Assembly (NCBI GenBank): GCA_949126835.1
Contig: CASBPS010000109.1
Coordinates: 124,001-188,000 of the forward strand
Reading direction: 5' to 3'
Length of the DNA: 64,000 nucleotides
DNA from: Anisus vortex
Lineage: Eukaryota; Mollusca; Gastropoda; Planorbidae
How positions within the stretch are numbered: the first letter of the stretch is position 1; each line of letters starts with the position of its first letter. The notes beneath the pieces were generated by a model. It was not told the DNA's origin. It searched no databases and saw nothing but the letters and a program-made list of their open reading frames with translations. A program made the translations under genes and the position numbers. This document shows positions 1 through 11,453 of this stretch, piece after piece.

Positions 1-297
1 TCAGGGCATCCTTTTTTTTCTAACTTTGTGACGAAAAACTATAAAAAGTTGTACTGGCAAAGACAATGTGAATCAAAAGTTGTGTTTTTTTCGCGTTTTT
101 TGACCAAACTGACCACTGCGGTCATTTTAATTTTTTTTAAACCTTGACAGTGTTCACCGCCGTAACGCAAAGAATATTTGAAGCAAATTTCACGTTTTTA
201 TGTCCAGTATTTAAAAAGATTATGCAATATGTACATACCCAGCCAGCCAGCCAGCCAGCCACATACATACATATTCCTTTTGAGATTTATATATATA
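1..297 (-). mobile_element. Helitron unit 1, 5' part only (cut by window edge)
   Basis: Holds the shared 5' region read backwards: the ACTATAAAAAGTTG block, the ACCACTGCGGTCATTTTAA block, (CAGC)n, (CATA)n and the terminal TATATATA. The next unit's CTAG starts at 298. Short open frames here recur in every unit and are not genes. Confidence 0.7.
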
Positions 298-981
298 CTA
301 GCCAGTATGTGCCGGTCCTCCGAACCGGTTAAAGTTATGTTTACATGCACTCTAACTACTCAAGCAGTTATAATGAGATTGCACGCAACAACTACACATT
401 TAATATTTCGTATACGACTCGAATTTAAACGTGATGGAATTTTGTAATTTCCCGCTACAACATAAATTACCCATTAAAATCATTACCCATTACCCATTAT
501 AACAATTTAAAAATTGCCCGCTATAAATTACGACGCAAATTAAAACGTGAATATATTTTGTTCTATTCATTCATAAAGTACATTAGCAAACATCGCAACA
601 AAGTTAAACTTAACATGAATACGCAAAATTTGATGACGTCATTAAATGAAGACGGCTAGTTAGCTCTGTGCAAAATTTGATGACGCAATCGAGAAATATT
701 CTCAGCGCGTACTTTTTCTTCTTTAATTTTAGCGCGATCGATCGAATAATGATAAAAAGTTGTACTGGCAAAGTCAATGTGAATCAAAAGTTGTGTTTTA
801 TTCGCGTTTTTTGACCAAACTGACCACTGCGGTCATTTAAATTTTCTTAAAAACTTGACAGTGTTCACCGCCGTAACGCAAAGAATATTTGTAGCAAATT
901 TCACGTTTTTATGTCCAGTATTTAAAAAGATTATGCGGTATGTACATACATATTCCTTTTGAGATTTATATATATAGTAGA
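298..981 (-). mobile_element. Non-autonomous Helitron unit 2
   Basis: Its 3' terminus at 298 reads CTAGCCAGTATGTGCCGG followed by the complementary CCGG arm of the hairpin. The body is non-coding and carries a TGACGTCA palindrome at 634-641 and a CGATCGATCG palindrome near 735. It is repeated almost exactly at 3975-4658. Confidence 0.7.
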
Positions 982-2241
982 CTAGCCGATTATGTGCCCG
1001 GTCCTCCGAACCGGCTAAAAGTTATGTTTACTTACATCTAACTACTCAAGCAGTTATAATAAGATTGCCCGCATGACCTACGACACGAATTTAAACGTGA
1101 GGTAATTTTTTATTTGCTCGCTACAACATAAATTACCCGTTAAAATCATTAGTCATCACCCATTATAACAATTACAAAATTGCCCGCTATAAATTACGAC
1201 GCAAATTAAAACATGAATATATTTTGTTCTATTCATTGATAAAGAACATTCGACAGTACTTTTATTTTAAAAAAAATTATTGTTTGATATATTTTTTTTA
1301 CGACAAACATTAAGTCGCAGACCTATGTTGTGTTGTTTTTGTTATTTGCTATTTATTTTTTTATTGTTGCTTTGGAAGCAAACTTAGAATTAATTTTTCT
1401 ATTCAACATGTAAAACAATAACAAATGAAACCAATAAGAAACAAAGAAGAAACTTTTTTTAAAAAAAAGTGTGTTCAATGTAATCGCATAATGATATTTT
1501 ACATACACTTTATCTACCTATGGAGTTATAATGAGATTGCCCGCTACACAGTTAATATATAAGGCAATTATTAAAACCTTGCCCGGTAAAAAGTTTATCG
1601 ACGTATACGTCACAAATTTAAATGTGAATGACATTTTGTACGCCCGCTACAACCGAAACGAATTGAAACGTGAAATATTTCCCGCTAGAAAGATTTTAAT
1701 GCGTATACGCCCGCTTCAAACGAATTGAAAAAGCTAAAAGTTATGTTTACATACACTCTTACTACTCAAGCAGTTATAATGAGATTGCACGCAACAACTA
1801 CAAAAGTTTATATTTCGTATACGACACGAATTAAAACGTGAATATATTTTGTTCTATTCATTAAAAAAATACATTAGCAAACCTTGAAGCAAAGTTAATT
1901 TTAAATGAATACGCAAAATTTGATGACGTCATAACGAAAAGCCGGCTAGCTATCTCTGCGCAAACTTTGATGACGTCATCCTGAAAAAAATCTCAACGCC
2001 ATCCTTTTTTTAATTTTTTTAGCGCGATCGATCGAAAAACTATAAAAAGTTGGAACGGCAATTTTAACATGAACCCAAAATATGTCGTTTTATTCGCGTT
2101 TTTTGACCAAACTGACCACTGCGGTCATTTTAATTTTTTTTAAACCTTGACAGTGTTCACCGCCGTAACGCAAAGAATATTTGTAGCAAATTTCACGTTT
2201 TTATGTCCAGTATTTAAAAAGATTATGCGGTATGTACATAC

Positions 2242-2272
<31 letters not shown>

Positions 2273-2300
2273 CATATTCCTTTTGAGATTTATATATATA
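982..2300 (-). mobile_element. Non-autonomous Helitron unit 3
   Basis: Starts with CTAGCCGATTATGTGCCCGG and hairpin. The body holds AT-rich sequence and two closely spaced TGACGTCA palindromes near 1925 and 1973. It ends in (CAGC)n then TATATATA. It is duplicated at 4659-5977. No coding content is supported. Confidence 0.7.
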
Positions 2301-3974
2301 CAAGCCGTTATGTGCCCGGTCCTCCGAACCGGCTAAAAGCTATGTTTACATACACTCTAACTACTCAAGCAGTTATAATGAGACTGCCCGCATGACCTAC
2401 GACATGAATTTAAACGTGAGGTAATGTCTAATTTGCCCGCTACAACATAAAATTACCCGTTAAAATCATTACCCATTACCCATTATAACAATTAAAAAAT
2501 TGCCCGTTATAAATTACGACGCAAATTAAAACGTAAATATATTTTGTTCTATTCATTGATAAAGAACATTCGACAGTATTTTTATTAAAAAAGAAAATGA
2601 TTGTTTGATATGTTTTTTTTACGACAAACATTAAGTCGCAGACCTATGTTGTGTTGTTTTTGTTTGTTTGCTATTTATTTATTTATTGTTGCTTTGGAAG
2701 CAAACTTAGAATTAAATTTTCTATTCTACATGTAAAACGATAACAAATGAAACCCATATGAAATAATGTTTATAAAACGTATACGACACGAATTAAAACT
2801 TTAAAAAGTTAGTTCCAGCAATTTGAACATTGCCCGGTAATATAAACATTGTCCGGTAATTTAAACATTGCCCGGTAATTTAAACATTGCCCGGTAATTT
2901 AAACATTGCCCGGTATTATAAACAATGCCCGGTAATTTAAACATTGCCCGGTAATTAAACATTGCCCGGTAATTTAAACATTGCCCGGTAATTTAAACAT
3001 TGCCCGGTATTATAAACATTGCCCGGTAATTTAAACATTGCCCGGTAATTTAAACAATGGCCGTTACCAAGGGGATAAGCCTAAAGGTGCCCAGTTCTCG
3101 GAACTGGATAAAATAACCCATGGAGTTAAAAGGAATAGTCTTAAGCGGGGATAAAGTATTTTCCGGTAATATAAACCATTTAAATATTGCATTCTACAAA
3201 TTACGACGCAAATTAAAACAAAATTTGGTTCCCTTCTTAAAAGCATAAATACGCAAAATTTGATGACGCCATATAATTATAAGCTTAAATATAGAGTGTA
3301 ACCAGGACCATTGCGTTTAAATAAGCTTAGTAATGCGTCGGTATTACTTCCCGAAACAGAAAAAAAATGCTAAATCTATTTGCTTTGTCCTATGTTTGTA
3401 AAGTTTTAAATTATTAATTAGCTTTAAGTCATGTATTCACAGTGTAAAGTATTAAAGTAGTGATAGATTAAGAAAATCAACTACAGTATTGGTAGTGTAA
3501 AGAATTTATGTTGTTTACGGCACGTAGGCAATTTAAACATGAAGAAAATGTGTTCCCATCATTGAGATAAAAATCCATGCACATAGTTTTATGACGTCAA
3601 TTTAAACATGAATGAAAAATGTCCCTTCATCGCTAAAAAATCCATGCGCAAAGATTGATGACGTCATAAAAATAATCTCAGGGCATCCTTTTTTTTCTAA
3701 CTTTGTGACGAAAAACTATAAAAAGTTGTACTGGCAAAGACAATGTGAATCAAAAGTTGTGTTTTTTTCGCGTTTTTTGACCAAACTGACCACTGCGGTC
3801 ATTTTAATTTTTTTTAAACCTTGACAGTGTTCACCGCCGTAACGCAAAGAATATTTGAAGCAAATTTCACGTTTTTATGTCCAGTATTTAAAAAGATTAT
3901 GCAATATGTACATACCCAGCCAGCCAGCCAGCCAGCCACATACATACATATTCCTTTTGAGATTTATATATATA
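2301..3974 (-). mobile_element. Non-autonomous Helitron unit 4 with minisatellite
   Basis: Starts with the variant terminus CAAGCCGTTATGTGCCCGG (CTTG on the minus strand). It contains a 19-bp minisatellite (2818-3059) and, just after it, a second hairpin CCAGTTCTCGGAACTGG near 3091-3107 that looks like a decayed Helitron 3' end. The unit may therefore be two fused elements. Confidence 0.65.
2818..3059. repeat. 19-bp minisatellite (GCCCGGTAATTTAAACATT)n
   Basis: About 12 units of GCCCGGTAATTTAAACATT with variants (TATTATAAA, TAATATAAA). It ends in ACAATGGCCGTTACC. Open frames across it exist because three units make 57 bases; they are not genes. Confidence 0.9.
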
Positions 3975-4658
3975 CTAGCCAGTATGTGCCGGTCCTCCGA
4001 ACCGGTTAAAGTTATGTTTACATGCACTCTAACTACTCAAGCAGTTATAATGAGATTGCACGCAACAACTACACATTTAATATTTCGTATACGACTCGAA
4101 TTTAAACGTGATGGAATTTTGTAATTTCCCGCTACAACATAAATTACCCATTAAAATCATTACCCATTACCCATTATAACAATTTAAAAATTGCCCGCTA
4201 TAAATTACGACGCAAATTAAAACGTGAATATATTTTGTTCTATTCATTCATAAAGTACATTAGCAAACATCGCAACAAAGTTAAACTTAACATGAATACG
4301 CAAAATTTGATGACGTCATTAAATGAAGACGGCTAGTTAGCTCTGTGCAAAATTTGATGACGCAATCGAGAAATATTCTCAGCGCGTACTTTTTCTTCTT
4401 TAATTTTAGCGCGATCGATCGAATAATGATAAAAAGTTGTACTGGCAAAGTCAATGTGAATCAAAAGTTGTGTTTTATTCGCGTTTTTTGACCAAACTGA
4501 CCACTGCGGTCATTTAAATTTTCTTAAAAACTTGACAGTGTTCACCGCCGTAACGCAAAGAATATTTGTAGCAAATTTCACGTTTTTATGTCCAGTATTT
4601 AAAAAGATTATGCGGTATGTACATACATATTCCTTTTGAGATTTATATATATAGTAGA
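3975..4658 (-). mobile_element. Non-autonomous Helitron unit 5 (duplicate of unit 2)
   Basis: Same sequence as 298-981 displaced by 3677 bases, including the CTAG terminus and hairpin. It belongs to the 3,677-bp tandem duplication rather than being an independent insertion. Confidence 0.75.
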
Positions 4659-5918
4659 CTAGCCGATTATGTGCCCGGTCCTCCGAACCGGCTAAAAGTT
4701 ATGTTTACTTACATCTAACTACTCAAGCAGTTATAATAAGATTGCCCGCATGACCTACGACACGAATTTAAACGTGAGGTAATTTTTTATTTGCTCGCTA
4801 CAACATAAATTACCCGTTAAAATCATTAGTCATCACCCATTATAACAATTACAAAATTGCCCGCTATAAATTACGACGCAAATTAAAACATGAATATATT
4901 TTGTTCTATTCATTGATAAAGAACATTCGACAGTACTTTTATTTTAAAAAAAATTATTGTTTGATATATTTTTTTTACGACAAACATTAAGTCGCAGACC
5001 TATGTTGTGTTGTTTTTGTTATTTGCTATTTATTTTTTTATTGTTGCTTTGGAAGCAAACTTAGAATTAATTTTTCTATTCAACATGTAAAACAATAACA
5101 AATGAAACCAATAAGAAACAAAGAAGAAACTTTTTTAAAAAAAAAGTGTGTTCAATGTAATCGCATAATGATATTTTACATACACTTTATCTACCTATGG
5201 AGTTATAATGAGATTGCCCGCTACACAGTTAATATATAAGGCAATTATTAAAACCTTGCCCGGTAAAAAGTTTATCGACGTATACGTCACAAATTTAAAT
5301 GTGAATGACATTTTGTACGCCCGCTACAACCGAAACGAATTGAAACGTGAAATATTTCCCGCTAGAAAGATTTTAATGCGTATACGCCCGCTTCAAACGA
5401 ATTGAAAAAGCTAAAAGTTATGTTTACATACACTCTTACTACTCAAGCAGTTATAATGAGATTGCACGCAACAACTACAAAAGTTTATATTTCGTATACG
5501 ACACGAATTAAAACGTGAATATATTTTGTTCTATTCATTAAAAAAATACATTAGCAAACCTTGAAGCAAAGTTAATTTTAAATGAATACGCAAAATTTGA
5601 TGACGTCATAACGAAAAGCCGGCTAGCTATCTCTGCGCAAACTTTGATGACGTCATCCTGAAAAAAATCTCAACGCCATCCTTTTTTTAATTTTTTTAGC
5701 GCGATCGATCGAAAAACTATAAAAAGTTGGAACGGCAATTTTAACATGAACCCAAAATATGTCGTTTTATTCGCGTTTTTTGACCAAACTGACCACTGCG
5801 GTCATTTTAATTTTTTTTAAACCTTGACAGTGTTCACCGCCGTAACGCAAAGAATATTTGTAGCAAATTTCACGTTTTTATGTCCAGTATTTAAAAAGAT
5901 TATGCGGTATGTACATAC

Positions 5919-5949
<31 letters not shown>

Positions 5950-5977
5950 CATATTCCTTTTGAGATTTATATATATA
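4659..5977 (-). mobile_element. Non-autonomous Helitron unit 6 (duplicate of unit 3)
   Basis: Same sequence as 982-2300 displaced by 3677 bases with only isolated differences, for example the T/A runs near 1453 and 5130. Confidence 0.75.
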
Positions 5978-6493
5978 CAAGCCGTTATGTGCCCGGTCCT
6001 CCGAACCGGCTAAAAGCTATGTTTACATACACTCTAACTACTCAAGCAGTTATAATGAGACTGCCCGCATGACCTACGACATGAATTTAAACGTGAGGTA
6101 ATGTCTAATTTGCCCGCTACAACATAAAATTACCCGTTAAAATCATTACCCATTACCCATTATAACAATTAAAAAATTGCCCGTTATAAATTACGACGCA
6201 AATTAAAACGTAAATATATTTTGTTCTATTCATTGATAAAGAACATTCGACAGTATTTTTATTAAAAAAGAAAATGATTGTTTGATATGTTTTTTTACGA
6301 CACGACAAACATTAAGTCGCAGACCTATGTTGTTTTGTTTTTGTTATTTGCTATTTATTTATTATTGTTGCTTTGGAAGCAAACTTAGAATTAAATTTTC
6401 TATTCAACATGTAAAACAATAACAAATGAAACCCATATGAAATAATGTTTATAAAACGTATACGACACGAATTAAAACTTTAAAAAGTTAGTT

Positions 6494-6662
6494 CCGGCAA
6501 TTTGAACATTGCCCGGCAAATTAAACATTGCCCGGTAATATAAACATTGCCCGGTAATTTAGACATTGTCCGGTAATTTAAACATTGCCCGGTAATTTAA
6601 ACATTGCCCGGTATTATAAACATTACCCGGTAATTTAAACCTTGCCCGGTAATTTAAACAAT
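6494..6662. repeat. 19-bp minisatellite, second array
   Basis: Same 19-bp unit, about nine copies, with CCGGCAAATT, TTTAGACATT and CCTTGCCC variants. The array at 26358-26530 is almost the same. Confidence 0.9.
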
Positions 6663-6821
6663 GGTTGTTACCAAGGCGATAAGCCTAAAGTTATAATGAG
6701 ATTTCCCGCTTCACAGTTAATATATACGGCAATTAATAAAACCCCACCCGTTAAAAAGTTTATCGATGTATACGTCACAAATTTAAATGTGAATGACATT
6801 TTGTACGCCCGCTACAACCGA

Positions 6822-6920
6822 AACGAACTGCAACGTGAAATATTGCCCGCTAGAAACGAATTGAAACGTGAAATATTGCCCTCTAGAAAAGAATTGAAAC
6901 GTGAAATATTTCCCGCTAGA
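6822..6920. repeat. Three 33-bp tandem repeats
   Basis: Unit AACGAATTGAAACGTGAAAT plus ATTGCCCGCTAGA, repeated three times with small changes. Repeated at 26690-26788. A single copy lies in units 3 and 6. Confidence 0.8.
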
Positions 6921-7471
6921 AAGATTTTAATGCGTATACGCCCGCTTCAAACGAATTGAAAAAGCTAAAAGTTATGTTTACATACACTCTTACTACTCAA
7001 GCAGTTATAATGAGAATGCACGCAACAACTACAAAAGTTTATATTTCGTATACGACACGAATTAAAACGTGAATATATTTTGTTCTATTCATTCATAAAA
7101 TACATTAGCAAACATTGAAGCAAAGTTAATTTTAAATGAATACGCAAAATTTGATGACGTCATAACGAAAAGCCGGCTAGCTATCTCTGCGCAAACTTTG
7201 ATGACGTCATCCTGAAAAAATCTCAACGCCATCCTTTTTTTAATTTTTTTAGCGCGATCGATCGAAAAACTATAAAAAGTTGGAACGGCAATTTTAACAT
7301 GAACCCAAAATATGTCAATTTATTCGCGTTTTTTGACCAAACTGACCACTGCGGTCATTTTATTTTTTTTAAAACCTTGACAGTGTTCACCGCCGTAACG
7401 CAAAGAATATTTGTAGCAAATTTCACGTTTTTATGTCCAGTATTTAAAAAGATTATGCGGTATGTACATAC

Positions 7472-7502
<31 letters not shown>

Positions 7503-7545
7503 CATACATACATACATATTCCTTTTGAGATTTATATATATATAT

Positions 7546-7602
7546 GATATGATATGATATGATATGATATGATATGATATGATATGATATGATATGATAT
7601 GA
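7546..7602. repeat. (GATAT)n microsatellite
   Basis: About 11 pentamers between the TATATA 5' end of unit 7 and the CTAG 3' end of the autonomous Helitron. Confidence 0.95.
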
Positions 7603-8258
7603 CTAGCTGATGTGCCCGATTCTTCGAACGGGCACTATAGTTTGTTTATTCTTTTTTTTTGTTGATTTTTTTTTGCAACATTCATAAAATTGTTGTTATT
7701 TTGTTGTGGTCAGTATTTTTTTTTTGTATTGTTGTTTTGCAGAGATTAATATACACCCATTCAATATACAACTAAAAAGGAAAAACAAATATTCAATTTT
7801 TTTAAATTCTTGGTCAAAGTATGCCCTTTTTGCGATCTAATGGTGTTAAGTTTATTGGGTAGTTAAACTTTGTTTCTGTAAAACAGAATTGACATGTCAT
7901 TTCGACAGTACTTTTAATTTTTAAATTTTTGTTTGCTATATTTTTTTAAAGATAACATTAAGTCGTAGACCTATGTTATTGTTGTTTTGTTTGTTTGTTG
8001 TTTTTTATTGTTGTTGTTATTTGCTATTTATTCATTTATTGTTGCTTTGGAAGGAACTTAGAATTACATTTTAAATTCAACATGAAAAACAATAACAAAT
8101 GAAACCCATAAGAAACAAAGAAGAAACTTTTTTTTTATGTTTGTTAAATTATGTCCAATGATCGCATAATGATATTTTATTGGAAAATAAAATTATTTCT
8201 GTCTTACGAATTTGACAATAATTTTTTTAAAATCAATACTTTGCAATAGGCCATATGC

Positions 8259-8939
8259 TCATTGTAACACACCTTTATATACAACATTCCTTGTTTTTGA
8301 AATTGGTGCAAATATGAATAGTTGATTAGGAGAGCCAACTCTTGAGCAGGCAACATATAATTGCCCATGGGAGAAACATGGATATTCCAAATTAATTCCA
8401 GTGCACTTGATTGATTGACCCTGTGACTTGTTAATTGTAATGGAAAATGCCAACCTGACGGGAAACTGCAGACGCTTGAAAGAGAAGGGCATGTCTGTTG
8501 GAATAATTGGGATTCTTGGAATAAACACATCTTCTCCTTTTCCTTTCCCAGTCAACACTGTCGCTTCTATCACATGAGGGAATAAACGTTTGATGCATAA
8601 GCGTGTTCCATTACAAAGTATTGGCGGGTTTATGTTTCGGAGTAGAATTATGGGTGATCCAATTTTGAGTTGAAGTTTATGCGGTGGCATCCCGGGTGTG
8701 TCCAGAGAATTTAAAAATTCCGTAGGGTAGTTAACGGTTTCATTGACATCCGTGACGGAATCAAATAATGCGTATTCAGTACATGTTCCGGGTATCATTT
8801 CCTGAATCAGGCCATTCAACTCACTGACAGATGTGTCCTTAGAAGCAAGAATAGCTCGGTCACACAGCCATTCCTTGTTAAGATAATTTTCCGAAAGATT
8901 CGGATACACTTGGTGGATAAGATCTTGTAGGGATGTCAC
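8259..8939 (-). pseudogene. Helitron PIF1-like helicase, C-terminal part (copy 1)
   Basis: 226 codons. Contains the late helicase motifs: FSITINKSQGQS (motif V) and HGQLYVACSRVGS (motif VI). It ends with VLQ and a stop, the likely natural C-terminus because copy 2 ends in the same place. It is out of frame with the preceding part. Copy 1 keeps 142 bases here (8712-8853) that copy 2 has lost. Confidence 0.85.
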
Positions 8940-8955
8940 TCTTTTGCAGAAGTCA

Positions 8956-9819
8956 TCAAGAAAGGTCCCCTGATTTCATCTGCGTGAGGTAAGTCCCTTC
9001 ACCAATGTGTAAATGATTTTCAGCAAAAATGAGTGCACCTGCTTCTTTTTGTTGCTGCACTCTCATATTTGTTCTTAATTTTATTGTTTTAACATTTCGC
9101 CAAAGAAAAGAAGATTTAAGGCAAGCATTGATTTTATCCGCTGGTGTTGACCTTGGTATGACAGGAAGAGTTTGACGAAAATCGCCAGCTAACACCACCA
9201 GAGCACCTCCCATGAGTTGACTATTGTCTCTTAAATCCTGCAATGTTAAGTCAAGAGCTTCAAGTGACTTTTTGTGCGCCATTGTACATTCATCCCATAC
9301 AATGATTTTGCAGGTTTTTAGAACCTTTGCTTGGCCAGAGGCTTTGCTAATGTTGCATGTTGGATGTTGCTCATTGGCAATATTTAGAGGTAACCGTAGA
9401 GCCGAGTGCGCCGTTCTTCCTCCATCTAATAACGTCGAAGCAATTCCAGATGATGCTATTGCGATTGCCAAATCACGTTTCATTCTTATTTCTGCAAGGA
9501 TTATGTTTATTAAGAAGGTTTTTCCTGTTCCTCCAAGAGCATCGAGAAAAAATATTCCTCCTTTTTCTTCATTGACATGATTCATAATAACCTCATATGC
9601 TTCAGTTTGATCGCTGCTTAACAGAACTTTGTTGGATTCTACATATTTGTGTAGTTCTTCAATGTTATAGTTTTTTTCTGTTATCAGGTCTTTGTCTAGA
9701 ATATCCCGCTCATTTCTTTTAGGAGGCTGTAATCCTAAGTCTGGTAGTGTTTTGTTGTTTATTGATAAACATTTATCCTCCAACAGAATTAGGGCCAAGT
9801 TGAAAATATCTGAATTCAA
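8956..9819 (-). pseudogene. Helitron PIF1-like helicase, N-terminal part (copy 1)
   Basis: 287 codons of the SF1 (PIF1-type) helicase fused to Rep in Helitrons. Walker A reads DALGGTGKTF, with Leu where copy 2 has the usual Pro. Walker B reads IIVWDECTMAHK, and motif III LAGDFRQTLPVIP. It is separated from the Rep frame by a one-base deletion and ends where five bases (AATGT) are missing near 8966 compared with copy 2. Confidence 0.85.
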
Positions 9820-11420
9820 TTTGAACGAAGTGTTGAACTTGCTCTAATTGAGTTATCACGTGGTAAATCTTCGCTCATGGACTCTCTATACTTCTCCCAC
9901 AGACCGTTTGGATTGGATGGGTTGCATATAGTAAGAATAATGCAAAAAAGATGTATTATCTGCTCCGGAGAAGATCTTAAAACAGCCTCTGATAAAGTGT
10001 GGTCCCAATGTCTATCATCTTCAAGTAATCCACGCCTTTGGCAAGCTTCTCTGAAAGTCTGGCAAACTTCACCGTTTACAGTTTTTAGATATTCAAAAGA
10101 AGTAGGTCCTCGAACTGCATGAAGAAGATGTCTGAGAAAATAGCACTCTGCGTTGTTTGGGTTGACTGTATAGACACGACCCAATGCTTCACTTGCTACG
10201 GCATCTTCACCTGCAACTGGTACACCTTGTTTTCTTTTGCAAAACACCTTTTTGGACTTATTCCAAGTGTAAAAGCGAGGTACTTCTGGATATAGCAGTG
10301 TCCTGGCAAAAGCGTCACTTTGGCATAATTGAAAAAAAGCTGTCAGAGTTGTATTTGGTGGTCTTTCTGCAAGGGCTTGTGCGTTTTCACGTGTGAAGTA
10401 AACTCTCTGCCCGTTCTCTAAGTGAACATTGAGATGAACTACTGTCGGGTGGCGTTCGTGAATTGGGAAACTCATAATGCGCCAAACCGCTTCGTTGCTA
10501 CTGATGTATCTCCCTATCATGTACCGAGACACTTCATCAAGAGCGTTGTCATCTGTCATTCCAAAGACAGCCATGTCACTTCCTTTGTTTACATATTTGC
10601 AGATGTATTTGATAGATTTCACAGAGCTACAGTACTCGACATTTATGTGTGCGAGAAACATTTTGGAAAGAATTGGAGAATAAGGAACAACCCACTTGTT
10701 GTCCACTTCGACTTCCGTGTTGCCTTTAATTTTAATTGTTGCCGTGAAACCACCGTCTTGTGGGGCGCGTCTTCTGTAAACTGGATAGCCATCTTCACCA
10801 GTCTGAGTATCTTTAATTAATTTCCTATGATATTTTTTGCTGCATTTTCCGTCTTTCATACAGGGTGCGTTGGTATTGAGATGTCCGCATGGTCCATGAA
10901 TCATATTTTTCTTCACTACTGCAAACAGATTAGGGTCCGTCTCTGGATCTGGAAACTCTGCAGATATGATTTGATCAATATTGACTGGGTGTAGTTTTTT
11001 GATCTGTTTTTGTCTAAACACTCTTGCTATTATGTCTTGACGATCACTTGACGTCTGGCCAAATGAAAGTGATTCTTTGATTTCACCCCAGTCAGGATTG
11101 CACGTAAATGTGATAAATAGGTCTGGGCGTCCATAGGATCGAACATAAGACAGTGCATCTTGTGCATATTCCTGCATCTGTCTAGGGCTTCCGGTGAAAG
11201 TTGCTGGGAGAATCACAACTTTCCCAATATTTTGAATGTCCCCATCGTTCACCAAAGCATCCTTGAGGTGTATATAGTCTTCCACGCGCAGCTTTTTTTG
11301 ATTTAGACGTATGTACAGGAGTCGCTCACTCTCAATTTTTGCATACATGTCCACAACGTATTGATGGTATAGTTGTCGACATTGTAAAATATGATTTGTG
11401 GATCCATTTCTGATCATCAA
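9816..11420 (-). pseudogene. Helitron Rep domain with HUH segment deleted (copy 1)
   Basis: 534 codons. The relaxase Tyr motif is present (KYICKYVNKG, two tyrosines four apart), as are the upstream Rep blocks (RPDLFITFTCNPDWGE). Compared with copy 2, 39 codons are missing in frame between RQKQIK and KLHP. The missing stretch contains the PHSHNL HUH motif that binds the metal ion. The enzyme would therefore not nick DNA even if translated. The frame ends after RSN because one base is missing near 9812 relative to copy 2. The reported ATG is only the first in the open stretch; the true frame continues from 11454 upward. Confidence 0.85.
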
Positions 11421-11453
11421 CCTGTATGCATAAAAGTCTAATGCTGAAACTTT

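Larger units (their letters stand above)
3678..6289. repeat. Second copy of a 3,677-bp tandem segmental duplication
   Basis: Bases 1-2612 recur at 3678-6289 with almost no differences. The duplicated block covers parts of several Helitron units, so it arose by duplication of the array rather than by transposition. Similarity breaks near 6290 within the run 'tgtttttttacgac'. The true left edge lies outside the window. Confidence 0.9.
5978..7602 (-). mobile_element. Non-autonomous Helitron unit 7
   Basis: CAAG terminus. It matches unit 4 up to about 6289, then follows a different path that matches 26158-27415 (offset 19,868). It holds a 19-bp minisatellite (6494-6662), three 33-bp repeats (6822-6920) and two TGACGTCA palindromes, and ends in (GATAT)n before the 3' end of the autonomous Helitron at 7603. 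Confidence 0.7.

Noticed and set aside
144..447. Short frames containing QPASQPAS
   Set aside because: Translation of the (CAGC)n tract; recurs in every unit and shifts frame with tract length.
2818..3059. CRISPR-like array of 19-bp repeats
   Set aside because: No unique spacers; units are directly adjacent and the setting is a eukaryotic transposon. It is a minisatellite.
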